Counted from the stretch's first letter, positions 17,532 through 28,126 are shown. The stretch: 64,000 nucleotides of DNA from Iocasia fonsfrigidae (GCF_017751145.1 NZ_CP046640.1:2088137-2152136); one strand, 5' to 3'. Notes: generated from the sequence alone by a model not told the origin. Made by a program: numbers and translations.

Positions 17532-17591
17532 TTCTAAATCGCATAATTTACTTAATAACAAAAAAACAATCCGATTATAATTATCGAATTG

Positions 17592-18545
17592 CTAAAAAAA
17601 TAATTCGCTCTCATTGATATAATTAATTATCTCCTTTAAAACCTCTTCAGAATCAAGTAGTGATAGGTTGATCCATTTTATGCTTTTATCCCTTCTAAAC
17701 CAGGTTAACTGCCTTTTAGCATAGTGTCTGGTATCACGTTTTAATACCCTGACAGCTTCAGCAAGGTCATATTCCCCCTTTAGATAACTAATAATTTCTT
17801 TATATCCTAAACCCTGTAGAGCAGTACCACTTATCTTAAAACCATCCTCTAATAATCTTTCCACTTCTTCAATTAAGCCATCTTCTATCATTTTATCAAC
17901 GCGTTGATTTATCCGCTTATATAATTCACTGCGTTCCCTATGTAGACCGATCTTTAATGATTTATACCTATCAGGTGTTTCAGTCTGTTTTTTCTTAAAA
18001 TAGCTAGTAGTTTTACCTGTTTCTTCATATACCTCAATTCCCCTGATAACCCTTCTAAGGTCGTTAGGATGTAATTTATCTGCCAGCTCAGGGTCTATCT
18101 CTTTTAATTTGTTATGAATATATATATTACCCTTATCCTCAGCTTCTTGAAAGAGTTGACTACGCAATTTTTTATTTATCTTCATCTCCGGAAATAAAAA
18201 ACCCCGCATAACTGATTTAATATATAGACCTGTTCCACCTACCAGCATTGGTCTTGTTCCCCGTTTAACTATCTCTGGAATTAATTTATCTACCAATGTC
18301 TTATAATCAGCAACTGAAAAATCATCATCAGGTTCAATAATATCTATCATATGGTGTCTTACAACTTTTCTGTCCTCATTACTTACTTTAGCAGTACCAA
18401 TATCCATCCCTCGATAAATCTGCATAGAATCAGCTGATATAATTTCAAATTTCATTCTTCTGGCTATTTTCAGAGAAAGACCTGTCTTACCAACACCTGT
18501 AGGGCCAAGTAAAACAAGTAAGGGATACCTCTTACAACTTTCCAT
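17592..18545 (-). CDS. miaA: tRNA dimethylallyltransferase
   Basis: About 317 residues. Adds dimethylallyl to A37 of tRNAs reading UNN codons. Visible motifs: P-loop GPTGVGKTGLSL, SADSMQIYRGMDIGTAK, the DDxFSVADY segment, GGTGLYIKSVMRG, and KRDTRHYAKRQLTWFRRD near the C-terminus. The ATG at 18545 is preferred over the TTG at 18548 on ribosome-site spacing (GGAGTTGATTTG). Last of the miaB-mutS-mutL-miaA run, 12 bases after mutL. MiaA and MiaB act in the same modification pathway. Confidence 0.95.
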   Translation of the reverse strand: MESCKRYPLLVLLGPTGVGKTGLSLKIARRMKFEIISADSMQIYRGMDIGTAKVSNEDRKVVRHHMIDIIEPDDDFSVADYKTLVDKLIPEIVKRGTRPMLVGGTGLYIKSVMRGFLFPEMKINKKLRSQLFQEAEDKGNIYIHNKLKEIDPELADKLHPNDLRRVIRGIEVYEETGKTTSYFKKKQTETPDRYKSLKIGLHRERSELYKRINQRVDKMIEDGLIEEVERLLEDGFKISGTALQGLGYKEIISYLKGEYDLAEAVRVLKRDTRHYAKRQLTWFRRDKSIKWINLSLLDSEEVLKEIINYINESELFF

Positions 18546-18556
18546 CAAATCAACTC

Positions 18557-20440
18557 CTATTTACGCCCCAGACCCCTTTTTATATCATCTAAACTTATAT
18601 TCACTATAATAGGTCTACCATGTGGGCAGCGGTAAGGGTTACTGGCCTTAATTAATCCCTTAATTAATTCATCAATTTCTTTTTCTGCCAGATGTTTACC
18701 GGCCTTAATAGCCCCACGGCAGGACATATATTTAATAACTTGATCCAGTAAGTCTGATTTATTACCCGTCTTTCCCTTTTTAAAAATACTATCTACTATT
18801 TCTTCGACAATCACTTTAATAGGTCTATTCTTTAGAAAGGAAGGAACTCCCTGAACAAGTATACTGTTACCACCAAAAAAATCAATATTAAACCCTAAGC
18901 GTTTTAAATCTGTTAAATATTTTTTAACAAGTTCAATCTCTTCTGCAGTAAAATCAATCCTGACAGGTAGTAATAAGGCCTGGGTATTTATTTGTTCATC
19001 AGCAAATCTATTTTTTATCTTTTCATAAAGAATACGTTCATGGGCATTATGTTGATCAATTATGATCAAGCCATCACTACCTTCTGTTACCAGGTATGTA
19101 TTATAGAGCTGTCCCAGAAAATTATTTATTACTAAATCATTATTATTATCTTTATCTATATTTTTATTAAAAGGCTTATTATTTTCTAAACTATCTTTTT
19201 CTTCACTTACTTTACATGGTTTTAGATTTTCCTTTACTGCCTGCTCAGTTTGTTTTCTATACTTGTTTGACCTGGGGGGCATGTCAGCAGTTTTTTCTTT
19301 ATAATTATTCCTAATAAAATCCCCTTTAAAATTTTCTTGATGTTCTTTAGATTCACTATCTTCAATGCCCTGTTTAAGTTTATTATCATTTATTAGTGAT
19401 AGTCTTTCTTTTTTAGGACTTAAATGCTTTTTCTTGATTTTAGGTATTAGGTCCTTTGTTTGCAAGGTCTTTGATATACCTTTTTTTAGCACATCCTTGA
19501 TTATCCCGTCACGACTAAATTTAACCTCTCGTTTAGTAGGATGAACATTCACATCAATCAATATTTGATTTAAAACTACATTTAAAAATACTACTGGGTA
19601 TTTCCTACCTGGTAAAACTCCATGATAGGCTTCTTCAACACCCTGGCTAAGGGTTCTGCTATTTACTACCCTCTTATTAACAAAAAAAACCTCATAGATA
19701 CGTGAAGAACGGGAGATTGTTTGATTACCTATCAGACCAGTTAACCTGATATATCTATCCTCATAATCAATAGGGGTAAGATTACTGGCAATTTCACTAC
19801 CGTAAAGTGTATAAACAGCATCAATTAATTTACCAGTACCAGGTGTTTTATACACTTCTTTATGATTATGTATTAATGTAAACTTAATATCTGGATAGGC
19901 CAGTGCTTCACGGGTTACTATTTTACTTATATGACCAAACTCTGTATTAACCTTTTTAAGATATTTGTATCTAGCTGGTGTATTATAAAAAAGCCCTGTT
20001 ACCTCTATATCTGTTCCAGCTGGAATACCTACTGGTACCTGCCCTAGAACTGAACCACCCTTTAATTCCATTTTGGTACCCTGTAATTCACCAGCAGTCC
20101 TTGATTTTATTACAACATTACTAACCGATGAGATACTGGCCAGGGCCTCTCCCCTGAACCCAAGTGTCTTAATCGAATAGAGATCATTTATTTCTTCTAT
20201 CTTACTGGTAGCATAACGAGAAAAGGCCAGCTCCATTTCATCAGCAGGAATACCACTGCCGTCATCTTTGACACGTATTTTTTCCCTGCCGCCTTCTTCA
20301 ATCTCTATTAAAATATTTTTACTACCAGCGTCAATGGAATTTTCAAGTAGTTCTTTAACTACTGATGCTGGACGTTCCACTACTTCTCCAGCTGAAATTT
20401 GATTGGCAACTGATTCAGGCAATTGTTTAATTTTGGTCAT
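18557..20440 (-). CDS. mutL: DNA mismatch repair protein MutL, endonuclease type
   Basis: 627 residues. The N-terminal GHKL ATPase shows ENSIDAGSKN, DDGSGI and TLGFRGEALASIS. A variable charged linker (about 335-430) follows, then a C-terminal domain with DQHNAHERILYEKI, CRGAIKAGKH and CPHGRPI. These match the metal-binding endonuclease motifs of MutL from bacteria without MutH. It nicks the daughter strand after MutS finds a mismatch. The start overlaps the mutS end by 14 bases, and an AAGGAG site lies inside mutS, so the two are translationally linked. Confidence 0.96.
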   Translation of the reverse strand: MTKIKQLPESVANQISAGEVVERPASVVKELLENSIDAGSKNILIEIEEGGREKIRVKDDGSGIPADEMELAFSRYATSKIEEINDLYSIKTLGFRGEALASISSVSNVVIKSRTAGELQGTKMELKGGSVLGQVPVGIPAGTDIEVTGLFYNTPARYKYLKKVNTEFGHISKIVTREALAYPDIKFTLIHNHKEVYKTPGTGKLIDAVYTLYGSEIASNLTPIDYEDRYIRLTGLIGNQTISRSSRIYEVFFVNKRVVNSRTLSQGVEEAYHGVLPGRKYPVVFLNVVLNQILIDVNVHPTKREVKFSRDGIIKDVLKKGISKTLQTKDLIPKIKKKHLSPKKERLSLINDNKLKQGIEDSESKEHQENFKGDFIRNNYKEKTADMPPRSNKYRKQTEQAVKENLKPCKVSEEKDSLENNKPFNKNIDKDNNNDLVINNFLGQLYNTYLVTEGSDGLIIIDQHNAHERILYEKIKNRFADEQINTQALLLPVRIDFTAEEIELVKKYLTDLKRLGFNIDFFGGNSILVQGVPSFLKNRPIKVIVEEIVDSIFKKGKTGNKSDLLDQVIKYMSCRGAIKAGKHLAEKEIDELIKGLIKASNPYRCPHGRPIIVNISLDDIKRGLGRK

Positions 20441-23096
20441 TTATCTCCTTGACCTCCTGTTGTAACTCATAAAGAAAATTCAATGCCTCTAAGGGAGTTA
20501 AATTGATAATCTCTTTTTCTTTTATTTTTTCACAAATCAATTTATTACTTTCAAATAAAGAGAGTTGTTTTCTATCTATCTCTTGAACTGTATTATTTGA
20601 AATAACCATATTTTCTTTATTAAGGTTAGTTTCAGTCAAATCTTCACCACTGACAGCAACTTCCTTTATTTCATTATCATTCTGTTCCAGCTGTTTTAAT
20701 ATCTGCCGGGCATTATTAATTAATTCGTCAGGTAATCCTGCCAGTCTAGCTACCTCTATCCCATAACTTTCATTAGCCTTACCCTGAACAATCTTATGAA
20801 GGAAATGAACACCACTATTGTCTTCCTCCACCAGAACACTATAATTTTTAATCCCGTTAAATTCCTCTTCAAGTCTTGTTAATTCATGGTAATGAGTAGC
20901 AAATAGTGAACGGGCACCTATTTCCCGGGGGTCATTGATATACTGACTGACTGCCCAGGCAATACTAAGGCCATCATAAGTACTGGTCCCCCTGCCAACC
21001 TCATCTAAAATAATCAGGCTTTTCTGCGAGGCATTATTAACTATGTTGGCAACTTCATTCATCTCTACCATAAAGGTACTCTGGCCAGTTGTCAGGTCAT
21101 CACTAGCCCCTACTCTGGTAAATATCCTATCTACCAGACCTATTACTGCCTTACTGGCAGGCACAAAACTCCCTATCTGAGCCATAAGGACAATTAAAGC
21201 AACCTGTCTCATATAAGTAGACTTACCTGACATGTTGGGACCTGTAATTATCAAAAATCTATTTTCTTCATTATCAAGAATAGTATCATTGGGAACAAAA
21301 TTCTCGTTAAGCATTTTCTCTACTACTGGATGCCGCCCCTGTTCTATGTTTATTTCATTACTATCATTTATGATCGGAGAAACATAATCATTCTCGATAG
21401 CGCTCAGGGCAAAAGAACTTAATACATCTGCAGTTGCAATAATTCCTGCACTTTTTTTAATACGCTGGATATTATCAGCAACCTTATCCCGTACTGAAAC
21501 AAAAAGCCTGTATTCCAGATCATTAATCTTATCTTCTGCCCCCAGAATCATCGCTTCCTTTTCTTTTAATTCAGGGGTAATATATCTCTCACTATTGGCC
21601 AGGGTCTGTTTGCGAGTATAATCATCAGGCACTTTGTCCAAATTTGCTTTAGTAACCTCAAGATAATAACCGAAAACCTTATTAAAACCAACCTTAAGTG
21701 AAGAAATACCAGTTCTTTCCCTCTCTGATTTCTGTAGATTAGTAATCCAATCTTTACCTTCACCACACATAGTTCTTAATTGGTCAAGTTCCTCATTAAA
21801 ACCTTTTTCAATGATCCCACCTTCACGGACTGTAGTAGGTGGTTCTTCTACCAGGGCCTTTGTTAATAATTCACCAAGGTCATCCAGGGTATCAATTTCA
21901 TCACATAAACCTGATAATAGATGGGAATCCTCAAATAGCGATAAGGCCTCAAAAATAAATGGTAGTTTTGTTAAGGAGTACCTTAAGGCAGTCAGATCCC
22001 TGGCATTTGCTGAACCATAGGTAACCTTTGTTAAGATACGTTCTAAATCATAGACACCATCCAGGGCATCCCTTAATTTTTGAAGGAAGATAAAATTATC
22101 CTTTAGTTCCTCTACCGCCTCTAATCTCCTATCAATTTCTTCTTTATTTATCAAGGGTTGATTGATCCATTTCCTGATCAACCTTCCTCCCATAGAAGTT
22201 ACTGTTTTATCAAGTACATCCAGCAGACTACCGTTTTTACGGTGACTTCTAATAGTGGAAGTAAGTTCCAGATTTTTTCTAGTAGCAGTATCTAATACCA
22301 TATAATTATTCAGAGTATACAATGATATTTTATCAAGGTGTTTAAGACTTCTTTTCTGAGTATTATTAATAAAATGAAGTATTTCCCCGGCGGCAGCAAT
22401 TGCAGCCGGCATGTCTTCTATTCCGAAACCAATTAGTGACTGAATTTTAAAGTGTTTTTGCAAGATTTCATACGATTTTTTGAGATTAAATATTTCCCTT
22501 TTATTTATCAGAATTTTGTTTACCTGTTGATAGTTATTCAGAAATTCCCCGTCTGCCAGATCTTCTTCTACTATGATCTCAGCCGGCCTTATCCGGTCAA
22601 TTTCATCCCACAGCTTACTACTCTGTGTTTTAAAAAGCTCTGTTACATAAAAATCACCAGTTGATATATCAATATAAGAAAAGCCAATAGTATCTTCATA
22701 ATAAACAGCAGCAGCCAGGAAATTGTTGTTTTTGTCTTCTAACATATCATTTTCAATAACTGTCCCAGGTGTGATAACACGTATAACATCCCTCTCAACT
22801 ATACCACTGGCTTCATCAGGGTCTTCTATCTGCTCACAGATAGCAACTTTATAACCATTCTTAATTAGCTTAGCAATATAAGTATCTGCTGAGTGATAAG
22901 GGACACCAGCCATAGCTGCTTTTTCTCCACCACCCTTATTCCGGGCTGTTAAAGCAAGATCCAGTATCCGGGCAGCAATTTCGGCATCCTCAAAAAACAT
23001 TTCGTAAAAATCACCCAGTCGATAAAAAAGTATTGAATCCTGATATTTCTTTTTAATAGATTTATATTGTTTCATCATAGGGGTTAATTCTGCCAA
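20427..23096 (-). CDS. mutS: DNA mismatch recognition protein MutS
   Basis: 889 residues. The mismatch-reading motif is GDFYEMF (Phe30, Glu32). The C-terminal ATPase has Walker A GPNMSGKSTYMRQ, Walker B IILDEVGRGTSTYDG and the helix-turn-helix region used for dimer contact. The start is TTG at 23096 with a GAGGTG site, just 27 bases after miaB. No truncation. Works with the adjacent MutL; the C-terminal tail (about 800-889) is charged and variable as usual. Confidence 0.97.
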   Translation of the reverse strand: MAELTPMMKQYKSIKKKYQDSILFYRLGDFYEMFFEDAEIAARILDLALTARNKGGGEKAAMAGVPYHSADTYIAKLIKNGYKVAICEQIEDPDEASGIVERDVIRVITPGTVIENDMLEDKNNNFLAAAVYYEDTIGFSYIDISTGDFYVTELFKTQSSKLWDEIDRIRPAEIIVEEDLADGEFLNNYQQVNKILINKREIFNLKKSYEILQKHFKIQSLIGFGIEDMPAAIAAAGEILHFINNTQKRSLKHLDKISLYTLNNYMVLDTATRKNLELTSTIRSHRKNGSLLDVLDKTVTSMGGRLIRKWINQPLINKEEIDRRLEAVEELKDNFIFLQKLRDALDGVYDLERILTKVTYGSANARDLTALRYSLTKLPFIFEALSLFEDSHLLSGLCDEIDTLDDLGELLTKALVEEPPTTVREGGIIEKGFNEELDQLRTMCGEGKDWITNLQKSERERTGISSLKVGFNKVFGYYLEVTKANLDKVPDDYTRKQTLANSERYITPELKEKEAMILGAEDKINDLEYRLFVSVRDKVADNIQRIKKSAGIIATADVLSSFALSAIENDYVSPIINDSNEINIEQGRHPVVEKMLNENFVPNDTILDNEENRFLIITGPNMSGKSTYMRQVALIVLMAQIGSFVPASKAVIGLVDRIFTRVGASDDLTTGQSTFMVEMNEVANIVNNASQKSLIILDEVGRGTSTYDGLSIAWAVSQYINDPREIGARSLFATHYHELTRLEEEFNGIKNYSVLVEEDNSGVHFLHKIVQGKANESYGIEVARLAGLPDELINNARQILKQLEQNDNEIKEVAVSGEDLTETNLNKENMVISNNTVQEIDRKQLSLFESNKLICEKIKEKEIINLTPLEALNFLYELQQEVKEINDQN

Positions 23097-23122
23097 ATTT
23101 AATCACCTCATATAAAATAAAA

Positions 23123-24466
23123 CTAAACACTAATAATTTCACCATATAGATTAAAACTCTTTACATCAGTTATCCTTACTCTAATAATTTTACCGATAAT
23201 GTCTTTTCTTTTGGGAAATAATACTAATTTATTCTTCCTATCTCTACCACAAAACACCTCTGAATTATTCTTGCTTTCACCTTCAACTAGGACTTCAACT
23301 TCCTGGTTAAGTAAATCCCTGTTTATTTCTAAACTAATTTCATTCTGCAGTTCCATTAGCCTTGCCAGACGTTCTTTTTTTATCTCTTCAGCTATCTGAA
23401 CTTCCATTTTAGCAGCAGGGGTACCTGTACGACTGGAATATATAAAAGTAAAAGCACTATCAAAACGTACTTCCTCAACCATATTGAGTGTATCCTGAAA
23501 ATCCTCTTCACTTTCACCGGGGAAACCAACAATAAAATCGGTAGTAATACTGGCCTCAGGTATGGTCTGCCGGATCATCTTGACCAGGTCCAGATATTCC
23601 TCCCTGGTATATCCCCTGTTCATCTTCTTTAAAATCTGGTTGCTCCCCGATTGAATGGGCAAATGGAAATGTTCACATACCTTATCTGAGCTATTGATAA
23701 CTTCAATTAATTCTGCATTAAAATCCCTGGGGTGTGAAGTCATATAACGAATACGCTCAATACCAGTTACTTTATCTATTTCTTCAAGTAGGGAAGCAAA
23801 ATCTATGTTCCCAGCCAGGTCCTTACCATATGAATTCACATTTTGACCTAAAAGGGTTATTTCGATAACCCCATCTTCTGCTAATTGAGTAACTTCCTTG
23901 ACTATGTCCTTTAGTGGTCTGCTTCTCTCCCTACCCCTGACATAGGGTACAATACAGTACGTACAAAAATTATTGCAGCCCTGAATAATTGAAACCCAGG
24001 CCTTTTTATCATCCTCTCTGCTAGACGGCAGGTCTGGAATTAGACCTTCTTCTTTATCCCAGACTTCAACAATACGTCCCCGTTCCTTCTCAATAGTACT
24101 AATTAGATCAGGGAGGTGATGAATATTATGTGTCCCAAAAATTAAATCAACCTGGGGGTATTTTTTATATAATTCCTCAACAGCCTCATTAGACTGCATC
24201 ATACACCCCCCTACAGCAATAATAAGAGCAGGGTCTTTATCTTTGAGCCGTTTTAGTGAACCAATCTTTCCATATACCTTTAATTCAGCATTTTCCCTTA
24301 TTACACAGGTATTTAAAATTATAAGGTCAGCCTCTTCCATTTCCTCTGCCTGATGATAACCAATCTCTTCCAGCATACCACCCAGGAGTTCGGAGTCATG
24401 AACATTCATCTGGCAGCCATATGTTATGATAAAATAAGTCTTTGTTTCTTTCATTTCCTTCATCAT
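23123..24466 (-). CDS. miaB: tRNA-2-methylthio-N6-dimethylallyladenosine synthase
   Basis: 447-residue radical SAM methylthiotransferase that adds the 2-methylthio group to i6A37, the product of MiaA. Domains: N-terminal UPF0004 with three cluster cysteines (TYGCQMNVHDSE, LNTCVIRENAE, VGGCMMQ), radical SAM core with NNFCTYCIVPYVRGRE, and a C-terminal TRAM domain (about 375-447). Two adjacent ATGs follow an AGGAGG site. First gene of the miaB-mutS-mutL-miaA group; a K+ channel gene terminator lies upstream. Confidence 0.95.
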   Translation of the reverse strand: MMKEMKETKTYFIITYGCQMNVHDSELLGGMLEEIGYHQAEEMEEADLIILNTCVIRENAELKVYGKIGSLKRLKDKDPALIIAVGGCMMQSNEAVEELYKKYPQVDLIFGTHNIHHLPDLISTIEKERGRIVEVWDKEEGLIPDLPSSREDDKKAWVSIIQGCNNFCTYCIVPYVRGRERSRPLKDIVKEVTQLAEDGVIEITLLGQNVNSYGKDLAGNIDFASLLEEIDKVTGIERIRYMTSHPRDFNAELIEVINSSDKVCEHFHLPIQSGSNQILKKMNRGYTREEYLDLVKMIRQTIPEASITTDFIVGFPGESEEDFQDTLNMVEEVRFDSAFTFIYSSRTGTPAAKMEVQIAEEIKKERLARLMELQNEISLEINRDLLNQEVEVLVEGESKNNSEVFCGRDRKNKLVLFPKRKDIIGKIIRVRITDVKSFNLYGEIISV

Positions 24467-24551
24467 ATTCCTCCTGTATCTTACAATTACTACTTATTAT
24501 TCTACCATTATTACTTACTTTATGCAATTTTATAGTTATTACAGGTAAGAA

Positions 24552-24581
24552 AAAGGCCATAATATATTAATTATGGTCTTT
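24552..24581 (-). terminator. terminator after the downstream ktrA-like gene
   Basis: Stem AAAGGCCATAAT (24552-24563) with ATTATGGTCTTT (24570-24581), one G-T wobble. On the minus strand it is followed by TTTTT. It separates the K+ cluster from miaB. Confidence 0.85.
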
Positions 24582-24612
24582 CAATAAATAATATTTATTA
24601 TATAGATTATAG

Positions 24613-25260
24613 CTAATAATGTTTCAACTTATCAAGGTCATCATTTTTACCCATTACAACTAATACATCCCCCTCTAAGACTTTGTCATTGGCCCCAGGG
24701 GTAATATTCAACTCTTCTCCACGTTTTATAGCCATAACATTAATATTAAATTGACTCCTTAATTTTAATTCAGCTAGTGTATTCCCCAACATATTAGGGG
24801 TAGCTATTATTTCTATTACACTATAATCAGGAGCAAACTCTATATAGTCAAGTACATTAGAAGATATTAGATTATGGGCAATTCTTACTCCCATATCTCG
24901 TTCAGGATAAACCACCCGGTCTGCACCAACTTTACTTAAAACCTTTCCATGGAGGGCATCCTGTGCCTTAACAACTACATAGGGAACACCTAGTTCCTTA
25001 AGAATAAGTGTGGATAGAATATTAGCATGTATATTATCACCTATACTTATTACAGCAACATCAAAATTGCGGACCCCCAGTGTTCTTAAAGCCTCTTCAT
25101 CTGTAGCATCTGCTTCAACAGCATGGGTAACCTCATTAGCTATCTCCTGAACCCTTTCTCCATTTGAATCAATAGCCAGTACATTATAATCATTTTCAGC
25201 CAGTGTTTTGGCAACACTTAAACCAAACCTTCCTAAACCAACTACAATAAACTGTTTCAT
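24613..25260 (-). CDS. KtrA/TrkA-type K+ uptake regulatory subunit (copy 1)
   Basis: 216 residues: an N-terminal Rossmann RCK_N domain (VVGLGRFGLSVAKTLAEND, then LAIDSN with an acidic end) that binds nucleotides, and a C-terminal RCK_C domain (about 140-216, LGNTLAELKLRSQFNINVMAI). It gates a KtrB/TrkH channel on the cytoplasmic face. The ATG at 25260 is chosen because GGGGG lies 8 bases upstream and the length then equals that of the paralogue at 28419. It follows a ktrB gene by 29 bases and is very similar to that paralogue, so the unit is duplicated. Confidence 0.92.
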   Translation of the reverse strand: MKQFIVVGLGRFGLSVAKTLAENDYNVLAIDSNGERVQEIANEVTHAVEADATDEEALRTLGVRNFDVAVISIGDNIHANILSTLILKELGVPYVVVKAQDALHGKVLSKVGADRVVYPERDMGVRIAHNLISSNVLDYIEFAPDYSVIEIIATPNMLGNTLAELKLRSQFNINVMAIKRGEELNITPGANDKVLEGDVLVVMGKNDDLDKLKHY

Positions 25261-25289
25261 GAAAATCCCCCTCATCCCAGATATAATAA

Positions 25290-26615
25290 TTATCCGATTA
25301 AGATATCTTCCGCTGGATATCTAATTTTCTTATATTCCCTTCTACCAAGAGCTACAGCCAGGGTTACAGGACCAACCCTACCAACAAACATAGTAAATAT
25401 TATAAATAACTTGCCAATATTACTCAAACGAGCAGTAATTCCAGTAGATAACCCCACTGTCCCAAAAGCTGAAAAAACCTCAAAAATTATCTGAATAAAA
25501 GAAAACTTTTCTGTTGATGACAGCACAATTGTTACCACAGTAATTAATAAAAGTGAGATAACAACAACTGTTAAGGCTTTATAGATATCCTTATCTCTAA
25601 ATCTTCGCCCAAAAGCCTCTATATCCTCTTTACCAACTGACATATTATAGATTACAATAAGTAGGGTGACTATAGTGGTTGTTTTAACACCCCCACCAGT
25701 GGAACCAGGTGAAGCACCAATAAACATGAATAATATTATTATAAAAAGTGTCACATCTCTTAATCTTTCAATTGGAATCGTATTAAAACCAGCTGTTCTA
25801 GGTGTTACCCCCTGAAAATATGAACCTAATAATTTACCCTTAAGACTTAAATTACCTATTGTAGCAGGGTTAGTATATTCCAGAAAAAAGAAAGAAAATG
25901 TACCAAGAATAATTAAAATCAATGAGGTGTTTAAGACAAGCCTACTATGTAAAGAAAGATTCTTTAGCCCTTTACTAAAGACCTCATCAATAACAATAAA
26001 ACCAATCCCACCTATAATAAACAAAAAAGTAATAACTATATTTATATATGGTATATTAACAAAATCAAGCAAACTATTGCCGAAAAGATCAAAACCAGCA
26101 TTGTTAAAGGCTGAAATAGCATGAAATACTGCAAAATAAACAGCCCGGGCAGAAGGCATTATCTTTTTAAAGTAAAGAAAAAGAAGCAAAGCCCCCAGGG
26201 CCTCAGTAGTAAAGGTTAATATTATGATATATTTACTTAAACTGATGGCCCCTGATATCTTATTATAATTCAAGTCTTCCATGATAATTAATCTTTCTCT
26301 TAAAGAAACCCTTTTACCAAAGATTAAAAATAACAAAGTAGTACTGGTCATAAAACCAAAACCACCAATTTGTATTAATAACATAATCACAGTTTGACCA
26401 AAACGGGTCCAGTGTTCCATAGTATTTAAGGTAATCAAACCAGTAACTGCTGTTGCTGAGGTTGCTGTAAAGAGGGCATCAATAAAGCTGGTTACTTCAC
26501 CCTCAACTGTCGAAATCGGCAGTAATAAAAAGAACGTTCCTACTGAAATAACAAGTAAATAACCAAGTATTAAAAAGCGTCCTGATGATAATTTGCTTAT
26601 TTTTATTTTAAACAC
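25290..26615 (-). CDS. KtrB/TrkH-type K+ transport membrane subunit (copy 1)
   Basis: 441 residues with the four-fold membrane-pore-membrane plan of the Trk/Ktr family. The selectivity-loop signatures appear in order: TSATAVTGL, SAFNNAGFD, PGSTGGGVK and AFGTVGLSTG. The size matches KtrB. It works with the neighbouring KtrA-like regulator. The annotated GTG overlaps a GGGG stretch, so the precise start is not certain. Halophilic Halanaerobiales store K+, which fits several copies. Confidence 0.9.
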   Translation of the reverse strand: MFKIKISKLSSGRFLILGYLLVISVGTFFLLLPISTVEGEVTSFIDALFTATSATAVTGLITLNTMEHWTRFGQTVIMLLIQIGGFGFMTSTTLLFLIFGKRVSLRERLIIMEDLNYNKISGAISLSKYIIILTFTTEALGALLLFLYFKKIMPSARAVYFAVFHAISAFNNAGFDLFGNSLLDFVNIPYINIVITFLFIIGGIGFIVIDEVFSKGLKNLSLHSRLVLNTSLILIILGTFSFFFLEYTNPATIGNLSLKGKLLGSYFQGVTPRTAGFNTIPIERLRDVTLFIIILFMFIGASPGSTGGGVKTTTIVTLLIVIYNMSVGKEDIEAFGRRFRDKDIYKALTVVVISLLLITVVTIVLSSTEKFSFIQIIFEVFSAFGTVGLSTGITARLSNIGKLFIIFTMFVGRVGPVTLAVALGRREYKKIRYPAEDILIG

Positions 26616-26676
26616 CCCATTTTATTTATAATATACCCAAAAGGTGTTTTAAAATATAAATAAGCCCTGAGATTCT

Positions 26677-28005
26677 TTAACCCACCATTATTTTTTCCTT
26701 GGGATAATGATAAACCCCACTCCTTTTCCGTTCTGCAAAGGCAAGAGCCAGTGTAAGTGGACCTACCCTACCAGCAAACATGGTAATGGTTATCATTAAC
26801 CTGCCAAATGATGATAAAGCCGATGTTATTCCGGTTGATAACCCAACTGTTCCAAAAGCAGAAACAGTTTCAAAAAAGACTGGTAAAAAATCCATTCCCT
26901 CACTAACAGTAAGAATCATCGTCACCAGTACAACCAGCATTAAGGATAAGATAGTAATTGAAAGGGCTTTAAATATTATTTCATTTTCTAACTGTCGTTT
27001 AAATATCTCAATATCCCTCTTACCAGTAATCATGCTCCAAACTGTAATTAATAAAACACCAAAGGTAGTTGTCTTAATACCACCACCGGTAGAACCAGGA
27101 GAAGCGCCAATAAACATAAGAACTATTACCAAAAAGAGTGTTGAACTCTTCAAAGAACCAGTTGGAATTGTATTAAAGCCAGCGGTCCTGGGAGTTACCG
27201 ATAAGAATAAAGCAGATAGTGTCTTTTCACCAAAAGATAGATTTCCCATTGTTAACTCATTATTATACTCCAGGGCCAGAAAACTAATAAACCCTACAAT
27301 AATTAAAATCAAGGAAATAGTAATAACAATCTTTGTCTGCAGACTGGTCTTTTTTATATCACGTTTATTATAAAGCTCAGCCAAAACTGCAAACCCTAAA
27401 CCACCAAGTATGATCAAGAAAATAACAGCTAGGTTTATAAAAATATCACCGGTAAAACCTTCCAGACTATTACCAAAAAGGTCAAAACCAGCATTATTAA
27501 AAGCTGAAATAGCATGAAATATTGCATAATAAATAGCTTTCCAGAAAGAATAATCTTTTAAAAGGCGCAGAAACAATATTAAGGCTCCAATACCCTCAAT
27601 AACAAAGGTAACTATCAACACATACCTTACTAAAGCAACCAGACCTGATATTTTAAATTGGTTTAAGTCTTCCTGGATAAGCAGTCTTTCTTTTAAACTT
27701 ATCTTTTTACCAATAATAAAGGCTACCATTGTTGACATAGTCATTAGACCAAGGCCACCTATTTGAATTAAAATCATAATTACTAACTGACCAAAGACAG
27801 TAAAAGCTGTACTAGTATTTACTACTATTAGACCTGTCACACAGGTAGCTGAAGTAGCTGTAAAAAGAGCAGATATAATATCAAGCCCACCACTCTGGGT
27901 TGTTGCAGCCGGTATCATCAAAAGAATCGTCCCTGTTATAATTACTGCTAAATAACCTAGTACAAGCAGCTGAGCCGGGGTATAATCATGATTATTGCTA
28001 AACAT
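26677..28005 (-). CDS. KtrB/TrkH-type K+ transport membrane subunit (copy 2)
   Basis: 442 residues, clearly paralogous to the 25290 gene (the same order of loops: TSATCVTGL, SAFNNAGFD, PGSTGGGIK, AFGTVGLSTG). The extended N-terminus and a PKEKIMVG end differ slightly. ATG with an AGGAGATG site. It lies between rubredoxin and copy 1 with a 61-base gap to the latter, so the two ktrB genes may be co-transcribed and share the KtrA subunits. Confidence 0.92.
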   Translation of the reverse strand: MFSNNHDYTPAQLLVLGYLAVIITGTILLMIPAATTQSGGLDIISALFTATSATCVTGLIVVNTSTAFTVFGQLVIMILIQIGGLGLMTMSTMVAFIIGKKISLKERLLIQEDLNQFKISGLVALVRYVLIVTFVIEGIGALILFLRLLKDYSFWKAIYYAIFHAISAFNNAGFDLFGNSLEGFTGDIFINLAVIFLIILGGLGFAVLAELYNKRDIKKTSLQTKIVITISLILIIVGFISFLALEYNNELTMGNLSFGEKTLSALFLSVTPRTAGFNTIPTGSLKSSTLFLVIVLMFIGASPGSTGGGIKTTTFGVLLITVWSMITGKRDIEIFKRQLENEIIFKALSITILSLMLVVLVTMILTVSEGMDFLPVFFETVSAFGTVGLSTGITSALSSFGRLMITITMFAGRVGPLTLALAFAERKRSGVYHYPKEKIMVG

Positions 28006-28093
28006 ATCTTATAACATCTCCTCTTCTTTTTTCCGAGCAACTATTATGCTGCTTATTATACTACAAGAAATAAATAAAGTAAAGACAATAGAA

Positions 28094-28117
28094 AAACCGG
28101 GATTTTACTCCCGGTTT
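28094..28117 (-). terminator. terminator after rubredoxin
   Basis: Stem AAACCGGGA (28094-28102) with TCCCGGTTT (28109-28117), then TTTTTC on the minus strand. Confidence 0.85.
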
Positions 28118-28126
28118 GGTAAATGA

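Noticed and set aside
17355-17561. Minus-strand ORF of 68 codons
   Set aside because: It runs across structured element copy 2, has no ribosome site, and the other copy has no matching frame.
26780-27373. Long plus-strand ORF (197 codons)
   Set aside because: Exact antisense of the ktrB gene with all pore motifs; no start signals. A shadow.
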